Below are positions 22,623 to 34,389 of a stretch of 64,000 nt of DNA, piece by piece. The notes under the pieces were generated by a model. It was not told the DNA's origin, did no database searches, and saw only the letters and a program-made list of their open reading frames with translations. Both the position numbers and the translations under genes were made by a program. Numbering within the stretch: the first letter of the stretch is position 1; the number at the start of each line of letters is the position of its first letter. The stretch comes from Brachypodium distachyon (lineage: Eukaryota > Streptophyta > Magnoliopsida > Poales > Poaceae), in the NCBI RefSeq assembly GCF_000005505.3, contig NC_016133.3, forward strand, positions 1,860,001 through 1,924,000, read 5' to 3'.

Positions 22623-23844
22623 GGCAGTGTTAAGCTCACGAGGTTTAGGACACGGCGGGCTTTAGTGAGGTTCTAGGTCAGGTTGCGTGTGTCGATCGTG
22701 ACCGACCATCTTTGAACGGACGGAGCTCGGGATTTAGGAAGGGGTGCCTCGTCTCCGTCACTGGGCCCGTGTTGTCAGTGTGGCTAAACAGAGAGGACAT
22801 ACTGCCAGCAAAATAAAAAATCCGAGAGGATTTACAGACAAAGCCCAATAAATCACATGGAACTATGGAAGCCATGCTTAGGTATTTTTTAGAAAAAAAA
22901 ATAGTATGCTGCAAGAAGAAGATAGTGTACAAGTCAAATACTCCTCTATTTATATCATCGTAGCGTTACCTCTTTATTTAGTGCTCCATCCGCTCCTAAG
23001 ATGTTTTAACTTTGCGGTAAGTCAAAGTGCGAAAAATTATAAAATAAGTTTATATTGTAGATATATCTTCAAATCAGTTTTGATACATTCACCATGATAT
23101 GTATGTATAGCTTGCTTATTTGATATTGTAGATGTTATTGGCCGACCCAGAATTAAATATAGTCCAAGACCACTGCAAACGACAGAGGGAGCTATATGGT
23201 GGCCCTCCAGCCCAATAAAACCTAGTTAAATAACAGGTATTAATTTGGGTTTCGAGTAAGAAATAGGTGATTTGCTCCCTGCAACTTCAAGATTAGACCT
23301 ATTTTCACCCAAGTGAGACTCATTTTTTTGTTTTCGCTCCTCCTAAGAATTCTTGTCTACAAACTATAAGATTTAAGAGGAAGAAATAGAAAACTACAGG
23401 CCAAAACCGAAATCTACTCCCTCCAATCCTATCTTCACCACAACAATTTAGAATTTGGAGGGAGTATATTTATCAAAGAGTCTGCACGACATGGGCCATG
23501 ACCCCTTTGCCAGGGTCCTATCCCCACCCCGCATCCACAAGACCACAATGGTAGGTTCATTAATCATTACATCATCTAGACTTGAGGGGAAGTAACAGAT
23601 ACAATGGGTTGTGTCTCTAAACTAACTTTAGCTAATTTGATCCCTCAAAAATAAAACTTTAGATAATATAAAGTTGAATGCGATGGTGTACAATGCCAGA
23701 CTTGGCAGACTATTGGTCAGACTCTTGATATGAAGAGCCGGTTTTCTCTCATTTTTTATTTCCTCCGCGTCAACAAATTTCAAATAAATATCAATTAAAC
23801 GAATTAAGAGTCGACCGTTTTGGATACCCTGATGAATCAAATCG
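22623..23844. other. Intergenic between the UBE3D-like and F-box genes
   Basis: It contains the promoter of the UBE3D-like gene, a Stowaway relic with one recognisable end (CTCCATCCGCTCCTAAGATG, from about 22983), and a very short Stowaway-like element at 23417-23464. The two genes are head to tail on the minus strand. Confidence 0.5.
23417..23464. mobile_element. Very short Stowaway-like MITE
   Basis: CTCCCTCCAA at the left and its reverse complement at the right are flanked by TA on both sides (23415-23416, 23465-23466). The total length of 48 bp implies a large internal deletion. Confidence 0.55.
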
Positions 23845-24741
23845 TCAGATCCACCGGACGAATTTGCAATACTCATGTTTCCATCTACATATCCGGCTGC
23901 AAAACCTCCTCTGTTCGTCGTCAGCCTCGTCCCAACCTTCCGTCATCGTCTCCATCTCCCCGCACTGTGGGTCCGTGCAAGTAGGACCCGTAGGCTCCAC
24001 CACCGTCTTCCAGCGGTGCATCGTTAGCCTTCTAATCACCGACGCAGCCTCTCTGCGTACACAAGATATCTTCATCTTGCTGCTTGTCGTTGAGGCAGCA
24101 GAGCCAGAGAGTGCGGCGCCCGCCTCCTCCAGATACTCCATGGCCTGCTCGACGCTGTCCAGGGAGCGCGAGTCCCGTAGCATGACCATGCCGATGGTGT
24201 AGGCCGCGACGGCGTAGAGGCCGTGCTCCATGGCGTGGCGGAGGTGCTGCAGCCCGCTCTCCTTCCTTCTCCGGTTGCAGATTTCGTCCTGGCGAAGGAG
24301 GAGGTGTCAGAAACCGTGTCTGGGTTTTGCGATGATGCAATTCTGTATGATCTCTGTGTATCAGATGTTTTACCAGTCCGATGATGTAGGAGGCCGCGGA
24401 GTTGCCAGACGCGGCACACCGTCGGAGCACGGAGAGGAACCTCGTCGTGTCCCACCAGTGCAGCCGCCACTCCTTGTGCACCGCCATGCACCGGCCCACC
24501 TCCCTTGCCGCTGTAGCGTCGCGGAACACCTTGCACCTGCAGGACATAGCTTATGCTGTAGCAGATCTGTTGTACATCTATGCATGGTCTAAACAGGGGA
24601 ACAACAGAAACGATGAATGAACAATTTGATCACTTACGATCGCCTGAGGTTGACGATGTCGTCGAGCGGCGTCGCGGACCGCTCAGCGATCCTCGCAGTC
24701 ACCTCCACCAGGAGGTCTGAAGGGAGGCCGGCGATGTCCAT
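23845..24741 (-). CDS. F-box protein, At1g67623-like with C-terminal Cys-rich motif
   Basis: Three exons: 24741-24638, 24536-24374, 24288-23845, phases consistent, 236 residues. The F-box is at residues 4-45 (LPSDLLVEVTARIAERSATP, then NLRRSCKVFRDA). The middle resembles the Sel1/HCP-like part of this family: ASYIIGL, GLQHLRHAMEHGLYAVAAYT, GMVMLRDSRSLDSVEQAMEY. The C-terminus has paired cysteines, CTDPQC then FCSRICRWKHEYC, which could bind zinc. Such F-box proteins are expected to join SKP1-cullin-F-box ubiquitin ligases as substrate receptors; the target is unknown. The start is the ATG right before the F-box. A broken copy of its promoter and exon 1 lies at 8226-8510. Confidence 0.8.
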
Positions 24742-26674
24742 CCCGGAGGCCTCAATCCCGGCTCACCCCTTGGCTTAAGGTAGACGATGGCCACACCACG
24801 AGCACGTGTAAGTGGCCCCCAATTATAGCAAGTTGTAAAGGCGGTTTGCAGAAAGCAGGTTGTTTGTGGTCGGAGAGAAGCGGTGGGGCAAATGCCTAAT
24901 GCATCACGCAAGCAAGGACCAGAAGAAAGTTGTTTATAGTTGGATGAGCGTCTAGCTAGCTTCCGCGTGGGCTTCAGACGTCGATGCACACCAGCTCTCT
25001 TGTTTCATTGGTTCACGGTTGGTAAATAGGTGACGTACTGCATTCAAGAGCAGGAATTCATTCATTCCAGTTGCTGCAGAATGAGGAAAGGACAAGCAAC
25101 CCATTAGTATTTCCTAAGAACTATCGTACGCTAAAAATAGTAATCTTAAAAATCACTATTCAAAGCATCTCTAATAACTTGTCTAAATTTGGTTGTCTAT
25201 ATCATCATACCATATAAACAATGGTCCAAAAATTTTTATCTCAAAATCTTCCAGTTTTTCAGGAGCTCTATAGGCAGATTGTCTATATTATTTCGCACAT
25301 ATTTCAGTGCATTTTATAGCTACCAATTTGACTACCATTTCGACGGTTATATCTCCAATGGCTACTTGCCCAATGGGTATTTTTCCAACGACTATATTTT
25401 CAACGGCTATATTTTCAACGGGTAGATTTGTAACAGCTATTTTCCAAGTCTGTATACACCTATTTTGGATAATTCTCTGACTCTAAATCGCATGCCCATG
25501 GGCGTTTGGACGTCGCCGCTGGATGGTCTAGATGTGGACGTTGTCCCAGCGATTTTAGACGCTTTTAGACAATGGTATAGAAAAGTTACTGGAGGCCCAT
25601 TTTGCTATCATCGTCCAAAACGTGTATAGACAACCATGTAAACCAGCTACCTAAGATGCTCTAATATTTGCTAGAAATTTCGAGTCATAAAATCTGACTA
25701 CACTAAAAAAAATGTTCGTGCTGAAACCTAACCCTTGAATGCTTCCTTAACTGTTTTGACAGGCAGAAGTTATTAACTGTACCTTTTCCACGTTGTAACT
25801 GTGAATTGTACATCTCTCCTCTCCTCTCACCATCTCATGTACTGGAGATAAAAGTCTGGCTAGGAAAAATGCATACAAAACGAACAAAGGAAGGTTCGTT
25901 CAGTAGTACTCACCGAGTTTGCGATCATGTTGCTGTGTACTAACATCAGTTGACAACGATTCTTTCAAAACGTTAGTGAATCACTATACAATAACAAACA
26001 AGAAAGGTTTGTTCAGACCAAATTAACTTCAGCTGTACAAATGAAACTATTCTTCATATAGTATTGCAAGCATACCAATTCACATCTCAGACCAGTGTGG
26101 AACATTGGTTTCTGATCATAAGCACTCTGACCTAAATTGGTAAGAATAGTTTCAAGATTGCATGAACCAACAACACGAAAGAGTGTATGAATGAATACAT
26201 GATTGATTTCAAAACTTACCAGAGATAGGATGAGATCTCCTCAACAACCTTTCTTCAAACAATAGCTTTAATCATCAGCTCTGCCTGAGAGAGAAGCAAA
26301 AGGATGAAAAAATGTTGCCATTCTTACTAATTTATAAGACTCGTAAGTAATAACCTACCTGCACAGCCAAACAAATAATTCCAAATGATTATCCCATTCC
26401 CTGCAACTATTTTGCAAACAAAGAACTTAGGGCTACAACGATGTATAAACCAACAATTGTCCAGCAGGAATAACCTGGACAAGGCAGACACAAGAAAGTT
26501 ATTTATACACTTGAGAGCAGAGCCTGAACTAAACTACAACAATCACCTTGATGTGGTTAGCAATCAGCACAGACATATTGAAGCTTTCAACACATAATCT
26601 TTCGTAGTCACAAGCAATTTCTCAAACTTTTCGTACATGCCATTGCTTAGGGGTCTGGTTGATGAGAGACTTAC
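24742..26674. other. Intergenic between the F-box and PPR genes
   Basis: It holds the F-box promoter (up to about 24893 shared with 8393-8510), a Tourist-like MITE at about 25164-25662, and AT-rich DNA with no gene. The end near 26674 is the 3' UTR of the PPR gene. Confidence 0.5.
25164..25662. mobile_element. Tourist/Harbinger-like MITE with internal short tandem repeats
   Basis: The left end reads AGCATCTCTAATAACTTGTC with GGTTGTCTATA further in. The right end is the inverse: TATAGACAACCATGTAAACC, then AGATGCTCT. Inside, 25335-25430 carries about five copies of an 18-20 bp unit, CCAACGACTATATTTT-like. No coding capacity. The target duplication is not certain. Confidence 0.6.
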
Positions 26675-29462
26675 TCAGCCAATGTTCTCCAGTACATAAA
26701 TGTCATCATCCTGTTGCCGTTTATGTTCATGGATGTTGCCTCTTTGACCCCATCCTGTTCGCACTCTGTTGGTAATTTTCATTATCGTGCGGGCACTGTC
26801 ATCTCTGTGAATCAACGTTGAAGTCAGTCATTGCAGCTCAGGTCCAAGACATGAACAGATAAAGTGAAGATTTTAATATCTTGTAAGAATAGATGCACTT
26901 TATAGTCTAAGGCTCTAAGCATCTCAGAAAACTTGTGACCAAATAAACAGATAAGATTCTAGCAAACATAGAACAAGAAAATTGATCGTAATAATACCTG
27001 TGCAGAAGAGCATGCCAATCACTTTCAGCATACTTGTCCTGCTCATGCTTCCGGCTTCTAGGGGTAACCACACCAGAAACAGCAGATTGACCATCATTAC
27101 AATCTGCTATTTCCATCATCTTTTCTGACAGCATATCAGCATCATGCTTTTTTCCACTTTCACTTAATGCATCTATGACAGGCATGAATGTTGCTGGATC
27201 AAATGAATAACCTTTAGCTATAAACAACTTGAGTAGACTATGTGCGTGGTCTGCCTCAGAAACGTCACAGAGCCCTGCGATTATCCGCTTGTATGGGAAA
27301 CTTTGGATAGAGATTCTCATTTCAAGTGCTGTTTCTAGAATGTTCTTGGCTTCTATCCATCTAGCATAAGTGGAGAGTTCAGTGCACATTAAGCAATAGA
27401 GCACCTCCTTCTGACCACATGTACTCAAAGCAACATCAAATACTCGCTGAGCTGCAGAGAAATCTGCAGTCTTGCAAAAAGCCTTAATCAACAAGCCAAA
27501 AGAAGTAACATTAGGAACTATTTCATTCTGTAACATTTCGTCTAACAAAGGCATTGCCTTGTTCACCATTCCTCTTCCACAAAATGATTTTATCAAGCTA
27601 TTGTAGGTCATGACATTAGAAGAAATCCCCTTCTCCTTCATTTCACTCATCAATTTAAGAATTTCATCTGACTTTTGTTTTTCTTGAAATCCCCAAATCA
27701 ACAAGTTGTATGACCTTGTGCTCGGGTTGCAACTTCTCTTCTCCATGTCTCTCAGAACCTTAATGGCCAAAGAGGTCTTTCCATGCATGCAGTACCCGTG
27801 AATAAAGGTATCATATATAACTGAATCAGGAGAGATATCTTTTCCTATCATCTCAACTAATTTTTTCTTTGCTTCATCAAATCTTCCTTCTTTGCACAAT
27901 GCATTCATCAAAGTTGAGTACGTGATTCGGTCAGGAAGACAACTTTTGCTGATGGATGAATCACTAACTAAACTTACAAATGAATTACCCAATCTGCGGA
28001 GAGCCAATCTTCCTTCGTTCCACATTCCATCGACAATGTCCATAGCCATCTCTAATTTACTGTTTCTGCACAGCCCATCAATAATTATATTGCAGCTCGC
28101 GGTATCCAAGCTATATCCTTTCTCACTCATCCTCTCTAACAATCTTTCTACCTCTGTAGTCCTACCGGCTTTCAATAAACTCTGCAGCAAAACATTGTAG
28201 GTGAACAAATTCGGGGCACACCCCTTCTGTGCCATCTCATCAAGAATCCTATTGGCGGCAGTAGTGTTGCCCTTCGAGCAATAAGCATGGAGCAAACTAG
28301 TATAAGTCACAACATCCGGTGTCATCACACCACTCCTCACAAAATCCTCCACTCTCCTCACATCAAACGCTTTGCCCTCCTTGCACAACCCATCAACAAT
28401 GATATTGTACGTATAGCTATTAGGCTGGACGCCCTCGTGAGCCATCTCGCTGAGCAACTCTTGCGCCTCCCCGACCCTCCCATTCTTCACCAATCCTGAC
28501 AACCAGCGGTTGTAACTCTCAACCTTCCTGAGAAACCCGCCACATCTCATAATATCCACCAGCACCGTTGCTTCGTCCACCATCCCCGCATCACAAAACC
28601 CGCTCAGCATCACGTCGAAGGTGACCTGGTCAGGCCGCGGCAGGCCCTGCTCCCACGCCTCCTGCATGTCGTTGAATATCCTGTACGCCTCCAGCACCCG
28701 CCCGGCCTTGCAGAGCGCAGAGATCCTCCCGTTGAACGTGACCACATTGGGCGCGAGCCCCTGCGCCCGCATCCGGTCAACCAGCCTCTCGGCCTCATCC
28801 ACCCGGCCCTCCCGGCAGAACCCAGCCACCACCGTGTTGCAGACAACCAAATTCATCTCCGGCATCGCGTCGAGCACCGCGAGAGCATCTGCGCTCCTGC
28901 CCGCGCGGCAGTACCCACGTGCCAGGATCCCCGAGCTGAACTCGTTCCGGGCGGGCATCGCGTCGAACACCCTGCGCGCGAGGTCCATGCGCCCGGCCGC
29001 GCTGAGCGCCTCCAGCAGGGCGTTGCGGGTGAAGACGTCAGGTGTCGCGCCGGCGAGGAGGAGGTCCTTGTAGAGCGCCTCGACGAGGTCGAGCCGGTCC
29101 TCCCGCAGCGCGGCGAGGAGGAGGCGGTTGTAGACCGGGGTGGGCGGCGCCGCGCCGCCGAGCGCGCGGAGGGAGCGGAAGGCAGAGAGGGAGAAGGCGA
29201 GAGGGAAGGGGCTGCGGTGGCGCGGGGAGAGGAGCGAGAGGAGGTGCGGGGACGGGTCCGGGAGGGAGAGGAGGTGGCGGAGGAGGCGCGGGAGGAGCGG
29301 GTGGCAGGACGGGTCGGCGGCGAGGAGGCCCGAGAGGAACGAGGTGGCGCGCGGCGGCGGCGGGGCAGAGGGGGATGTGAGGTGGAGGAAGAGGCGGAGC
29401 GCGACGGCGGGCGCGGCGGCGTTGCGGCGGAGGAGCAAGAGGAGGGAGGAGGCGGTGGACAT
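26675..29462 (-). CDS. P-class pentatricopeptide repeat protein (At2g17140-like)
   Basis: Exon 1 is 29462-26998 and exon 2 is 26804-26675; the phase-2 junction fits, giving 864 residues. PPR proteins bind organellar RNA in mitochondria or plastids and act in processing, stability or editing. The first 50 residues are rich in Ala, Leu, Arg and Ser and lack acids, as in an organellar transit peptide. From about residue 105 onward, 35-residue repeats with VVTYNSLI/ALCKEGR-type signatures run almost to residue 780 (for example PDVFTRNALLEALSAAGRMD, PNLFTYNVLLQSLLKAGRTT). No E or DYW domain is seen. Without splicing, the first exon would run on into an unrelated tail. The splice at 26998 instead gives a basic C-terminus with RVRTGWGQRG, which fits the family end. 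A MITE sits about 270 bases upstream of the ATG. Confidence 0.9.
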
Positions 29463-30909
29463 GGGAGGGTGGCGGCCGCGGGCCGGGGCGCCGGAGATGG
29501 GTGTTTAAACCGGCCCCGGCTCGCTGGCCCGCTGCCCGGTGGGGTACGGTGCATCGTTAGGTCAACGGTCCAGTCCGCTCCCACTGCCCTGTGGGACCGG
29601 GCTTCCTACTAGTATTTGTTTTTCTTTGCGAGTGTTTTCTTTTCTCTTTCATTTCTCTGGCTTCTATAAAAGTCTGAACTCGAAGCTCCTGAGCTCACTG
29701 TTCATGTGCTTGCAGTGGCAGATCTACTCCCTCCATTTCGGTATACCAGGCTCTTCTCCGTTTTCACCGATTTTTAGTATAATTTCTCTTTGCGTGGTCC
29801 GAGCCAACAAAATTCTCTTTGCACGAAGCATAACAGTACCTGCACGCACGCGAATCGAGACGAGAAAAACCACGAGAACTCAACTCACGCACGCGGCCTC
29901 TCTGCCTCCTCCTGCTTGCCGCTCCTCAAATGTTGCCTGGCAGTTAATGCAGATGGCGCTTAACAGATTTGGGCGGATTTAAAAACCACTCGGGCATGCT
30001 TGTCTTGGCCACGAATCAGTCACCTTGGTCACGGTGAAAATGGAGAACGGTCCAGTATACCGGAACGGAGGGAGCAAGACTTTATTATTGGGCTATGTTT
30101 GATGTGTCATTTGTCAAACAACACTACGCTGCAGGGTTTAAATTTTCTCAAAATTACAATAATTAATACGGTGTATGAATTGTTAAAGATGGACTCGTAG
30201 CAGGAAAACACCACACCAACAAAAACCTTGATTAGAAGATTATTCTAGTCTTTGGTTTCCTAGGTTAACTGAGTTGATACATTAATGTACAAATAATGCA
30301 TGAATACATGATGCCAAAAGAATTGCCATGGCACCCCTAGATCATCCACCCATGTGTGTTTGTGCTCGGTGTTTTCACCGTCACGTTCTTATGACACATC
30401 CTTCTTGTCGTGGAGAAGAGAGTTTTATTTATCAGTTGTACCTGTTGAAGCAGATTCAGTTCTTTTAGGGGCAAAACATCTTGAGGAGAACTTTCTTTCT
30501 AGAAATTTTCAATTAATAAGAAGCACTGGAATTGCACATCAAATTTCTACCAAGTTTCATTGCAAACCCTGAGATGTTATTACTACGAAAGGTGACCAAA
30601 GATCAAAAGGTCTGGTTCAAATTTCTGTAAATCCTAGAAGCATAAGAGACGTGACAGGACAAATTACGCAAACAAATTTTTTTATTTCACAAGTATGTGA
30701 AAATGTAAGTTGCTAACAACTAACAACACATACACTCAGACGTCTCGTTACATCAAAGAAGCAGCACAAACTACAACTTTACTGAACACTCAAGACTCAA
30801 GAGATAGATTGCCTAGGCTATATGGATAAGGAACAGAACCTAACCGCCAAGGTGAAGTCAGTCAAAGAAAAGAAAAATAATGCAAGAAAAATAATATCCA
30901 GGTGATACA
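29463..30909. other. Intergenic between the PPR and AT-hook genes
   Basis: It contains the PPR promoter, the MITE at 29727-30074 and AT-rich DNA. The end near 30909 is the 3' UTR of the AT-hook gene. No further gene seen. Confidence 0.5.
29727..30074. mobile_element. MITE with about 43-bp terminal inverted repeats
   Basis: The left end CTCCCTCCATTTCGGTATAC continues to CTTCTCCGTTTTCACCG. The right end, reverse-complemented, gives CTCCCTCCGTTCCGGTATAC and CTCCATTTTCACCG. Total length is 348 bp. The left flank is TA and the right flank is CA, so the target duplication is imperfect. The CTCCCTCC ends are Stowaway-like, but the long repeats are unusual for that group. Confidence 0.65.
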
Positions 30910-33900
30910 TCAGAAGCAAGGAACGTTCCCTGTTTTCATGACCACGTTGCACGTCGAGTAGATCGACGCAGCAGCAGCTTGCACTGCCCACTCGCTCTCA
31001 GAAATCTCCGGGCTCTTCAGCTTCCTGAACCGACAGAATAGCAATTATTCAGCAAGGAAAAAATCGTCTCAAAAACACAAAATTCAGTAAAACAAAAAAA
31101 CTGGAGCAATGGTAAAGTGAACCATATTGGGTTTATTGTAAAATTCAGAAATTCACTGATTAGTTTCCTATTTCATTACTTCCTTTTGCTTAGTTCCAGA
31201 AATCAACACAAGGGTTTGCACATGAATCCAGAAGGGGCAAATCATTATGGTCAAATGTGATGATGAACTAACCATAATTCAGCAATTGGTCCTGGTCCTA
31301 GTGATGGAGCATCACACGTCATGTGCTGTAGACCTTTATCGCAATTTGATAGCATTGCTTGCACTTCCTTCAACCGATTTTCCTGCGACAAGTAATTGGC
31401 ATGATTAGGAAGGCTTTTGTTCAAAAACTTTGAATGCATAACTTGCTAATTGTTATGCAAGGCTGATATTATCAAAAATGAAATTAAGCTTAGATCTGAA
31501 GATCATATGCTATCAAAATCAATGAAAAGGAACTTGGTAATCAAGAACAACAGCTGAGAACAAGTAATGATTCAATGAGAAAGAACTTAGAAATCAAGAA
31601 CACCAAAGGAGAACAAATGGTCACAAAATAATAGTATAAACAAACTAACCAAGTCCCTCCCCTCTTCCTGCAGTGTTCTGTCCATCTGAACAAAAAGAGA
31701 CCTCCAGCGAGCAACATGTGCCTCTGAAACTTTGTTTCCAGTGGATCCAGCTTCAGAAGACTGTGCAGTGCATGCTTCGTTCTCAGGAAATTCTGTTGAT
31801 ATCAGGTACGGCAGTTCAGTTTGAAGAGCATTCCGAACTCTCTTTCTACTGCGCTTCAAAGCTAAAAGAATAAAGACAGCAAAAGTAAGTGGCATGCTTC
31901 ATAGATGACAAGTTTGAATTATGTTTTAAGTTTTTTAATACAGAATCTTTACCAGCAAGGCGCCCTCTGAAGTCCTGCTGCAGTAGCTCCAACCACTGGA
32001 AGGCAACACCAGCCGCTGGTCATTGAAAGAAAAGAAAACTGTCAGATGGCAATATTGCTATAAATAGTTAGTGCAGTGCTCACAGAATTTATGATTAGTG
32101 AGCAAAGCAATCGAGCATACCCTTCACCGATAACATAGTCATGCAATCTTGCTTAGATTCAAGATCATCAGCTGACATACTGCAAGTTCTATCTGAAGCC
32201 ACAGTGACTGTTGATGAGAGTTGCAATTTCATATTGCGACCATCCTCTGGGAGGTATTTTGATGTTGTAGGCAACCCTCGGTGAAACATTGTATTATTAC
32301 CATCCATCATGAAGTGGCATTTCATCAAACTACCCATATTCTGGTCCTGAATTCTTTCACTAACTTCTTTCCCTCTTTCACCTGTTTGACAAGCAAAAAC
32401 AGGCTGGCTCGCATTCTCGAGCTTCTCAGAGCGTACCATGGCCTTTATTATGGAATAAACTTGTTTGCTATTTCTGACATGGTTTATGATTCCAGGGTTT
32501 AGCCCAGATAATAGGCCACTAGGAGCAGCAACCTTCATGAACTTAGTTTGTTCATTCTGGGTAAAATTGCTCCTCTTGGGTTCATCATCTCTTTTTCTCT
32601 TGGGGGGTCGACCACGTGGCTTAGGTACCACTGCAGCTCCATGAGATGAGGAGAGGAATCCATTCTTCTTCATTTCTTCCCACTTTCTATATGACTCAGT
32701 TCCTCCAGTAGCACCGGTTGTACTACCACATTCTGATGGGCCACTAACTTTTGACTGCCCCAGGTTCTTGTAAGGAAAGAACGGATTAAGCTCTGCTGCA
32801 TCCGAAGAATTCACTATGTTCAGATCCAACCCAAGGGGTGCAGCATCACTCATCCTATTTTCATCAGGCCTAGATTGCAAGCCTGTACTGCTGTTTTCTT
32901 TGCCACATGCCAAAGGATCGGTGCCATTCGAATTTCCCGCCAACACTGTATCCAAAGCACAGCACAAGGTGAGGTCAGAAGCTTCTGACTGAAGAGGCGT
33001 GCAAGTCCGTGGCAATGAAGAGACACCATCTTCAGATTTTATGGTGTCTTCAGTACTATGTTGAGGTATATCCTTGCCACATGGATGTAAACATCCTTTT
33101 ACTTGATCTGAAGATTCCAAAATCCCCATCCTTGGGTCTACATAATAGGAGCAATAAGCAAGAGTGAGATTAAGGTACGAATAAAATTAAGTAACCAGAC
33201 ACAGGAAAGAAACGAGCACATTGTTTCCATATGGAAATCCAGTTCAGACAAATCATGGCATGGGCACAACAGCATTCCAATGATGTGAGTGAAGACTACA
33301 GATTTCAATCCTGTACAACTAGAGTGGCACTATAGTGGTGAATACTAAATAGCGACTTGTGCTTGTGTTCACATTTTATCTAGCTGCGAGAGAGCATACG
33401 GTCGCATTTGATAAAAAAGAGCAGTGCTTTAAGACAGCCCTACTCTCTGAGAAAACAATGCGAGACTCGAATGAATTCTCAACATTCCTTAGTACAAAAA
33501 CAGAAAATCAATTGTCAACAATGATGCTCTCTGGAGTACATCACTAGCGCATTTCATATAAACATGTGTTACCACTGAAAGGTGCTATGTTTATTATGTG
33601 CAATCATCCCTCAGAAGAAGCCACCTAAAGAAAATGATGAGCTATAACTACAAGAAAAGGGTTACGAAAACTACATGTGCTCACAGAATAAGATCTGCAG
33701 CAGAACATGATATTCTACCATGCCATCTCAATTTTCCATTTCCATCGGCGAATGCGCAGCTTCCTATTGAGGACTCAAAAACAAGGACAACCAGAGAATT
33801 CACTGCTTTTCCTAGCACATCAAACCAATTGCCGAAAAGAACGCTCTAGAGGTTGCCTAGTTGGCCCATTTAACACATCTGGATGGATAAGAGCAGGCGC

Positions 33901-34389
33901 AAAGTTCGTCAGTCAAAACCGTCCCTGAAAAGAAGGGGCATGTGCGCAGTCACACGACGCTCAGATCTGCTGCGAAACAATTAAGCACACTGCGCCAGAT
34001 CGAATTCCGGCGAATCAAGGACTGCTAACTAAGGAACAATTCAAGGATGAAACGAGGCTACGCCACGATTCCAGTCCAGCACGGGCTAGAAGCACGGAGC
34101 CAGCATAGATCGGGACCGAGCAGGCCAAAATGAGAAAGAACCCCACCTCCCGACCCGTCCACGTGCCGCGACCCCTGCCCGCACGCCTCATCCACAACAG
34201 CGCCGTCGACGCTCCCGCCCAATGCCTGCAAAGGACGCGCACCACGAGGTCAGAACCTACCATCCTCAACCACAGCTGCTCAAAACCAAACCGGAGAACC
34301 AGACGCAGAGAGACAACCCGACCCAAACCCACCTCGGCGAGCGGCGGCGGCGGCGGGGGGGACGCGCTTCCCGATCCGGGAGGGCCCAT
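30910..34389 (-). CDS. AT-hook protein with EAR-like motif
   Basis: Seven exons: 34389-34333, 34225-34147, 33137-32121, 32015-31953, 31861-31650, 31382-31273, 31024-30910. All six junctions keep phase, giving 550 residues. The single AT-hook (PKPRGRPPKRKR, about 217-228) binds the minor groove of AT-rich DNA. LGLDLN (about 147-152) fits the LxLxL/DLN repression motif, so a nuclear regulatory role is likely but inferred. The C-terminal half has GVAFQWLELLQQDFRGRLAA, a basic LKRSRKRVR helix, SEAHVARWRSLFVQMDRTLQ, and ends GNVPCF, features I associate with a plant-specific uncharacterised AT-hook family. The long exon alone would suggest an ATG at 33129. Two upstream exons in phase extend it to MGPPGSGSASPPPPPPLAE, which I prefer. 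It diverges from the RING-CH gene. Confidence 0.8.

Noticed and set aside
22220..22676. Frames overlapping UBE3D exon 1 on both strands
   Set aside because: Low-complexity Arg/Pro/Gly translations from GC-rich DNA. Only the frame from 22622 carries the family motif and joins in phase to exon 2.
25335..25430. CRISPR-like array
   Set aside because: Units are contiguous, with no unique spacers, and lie inside a plant MITE.
28853..29584. Long frames overlapping the PPR 5' end on both strands
   Set aside because: Ser/Pro/Arg-rich shadows caused by the high GC of the first PPR exon. The PPR frame itself has repeats and a transit peptide.
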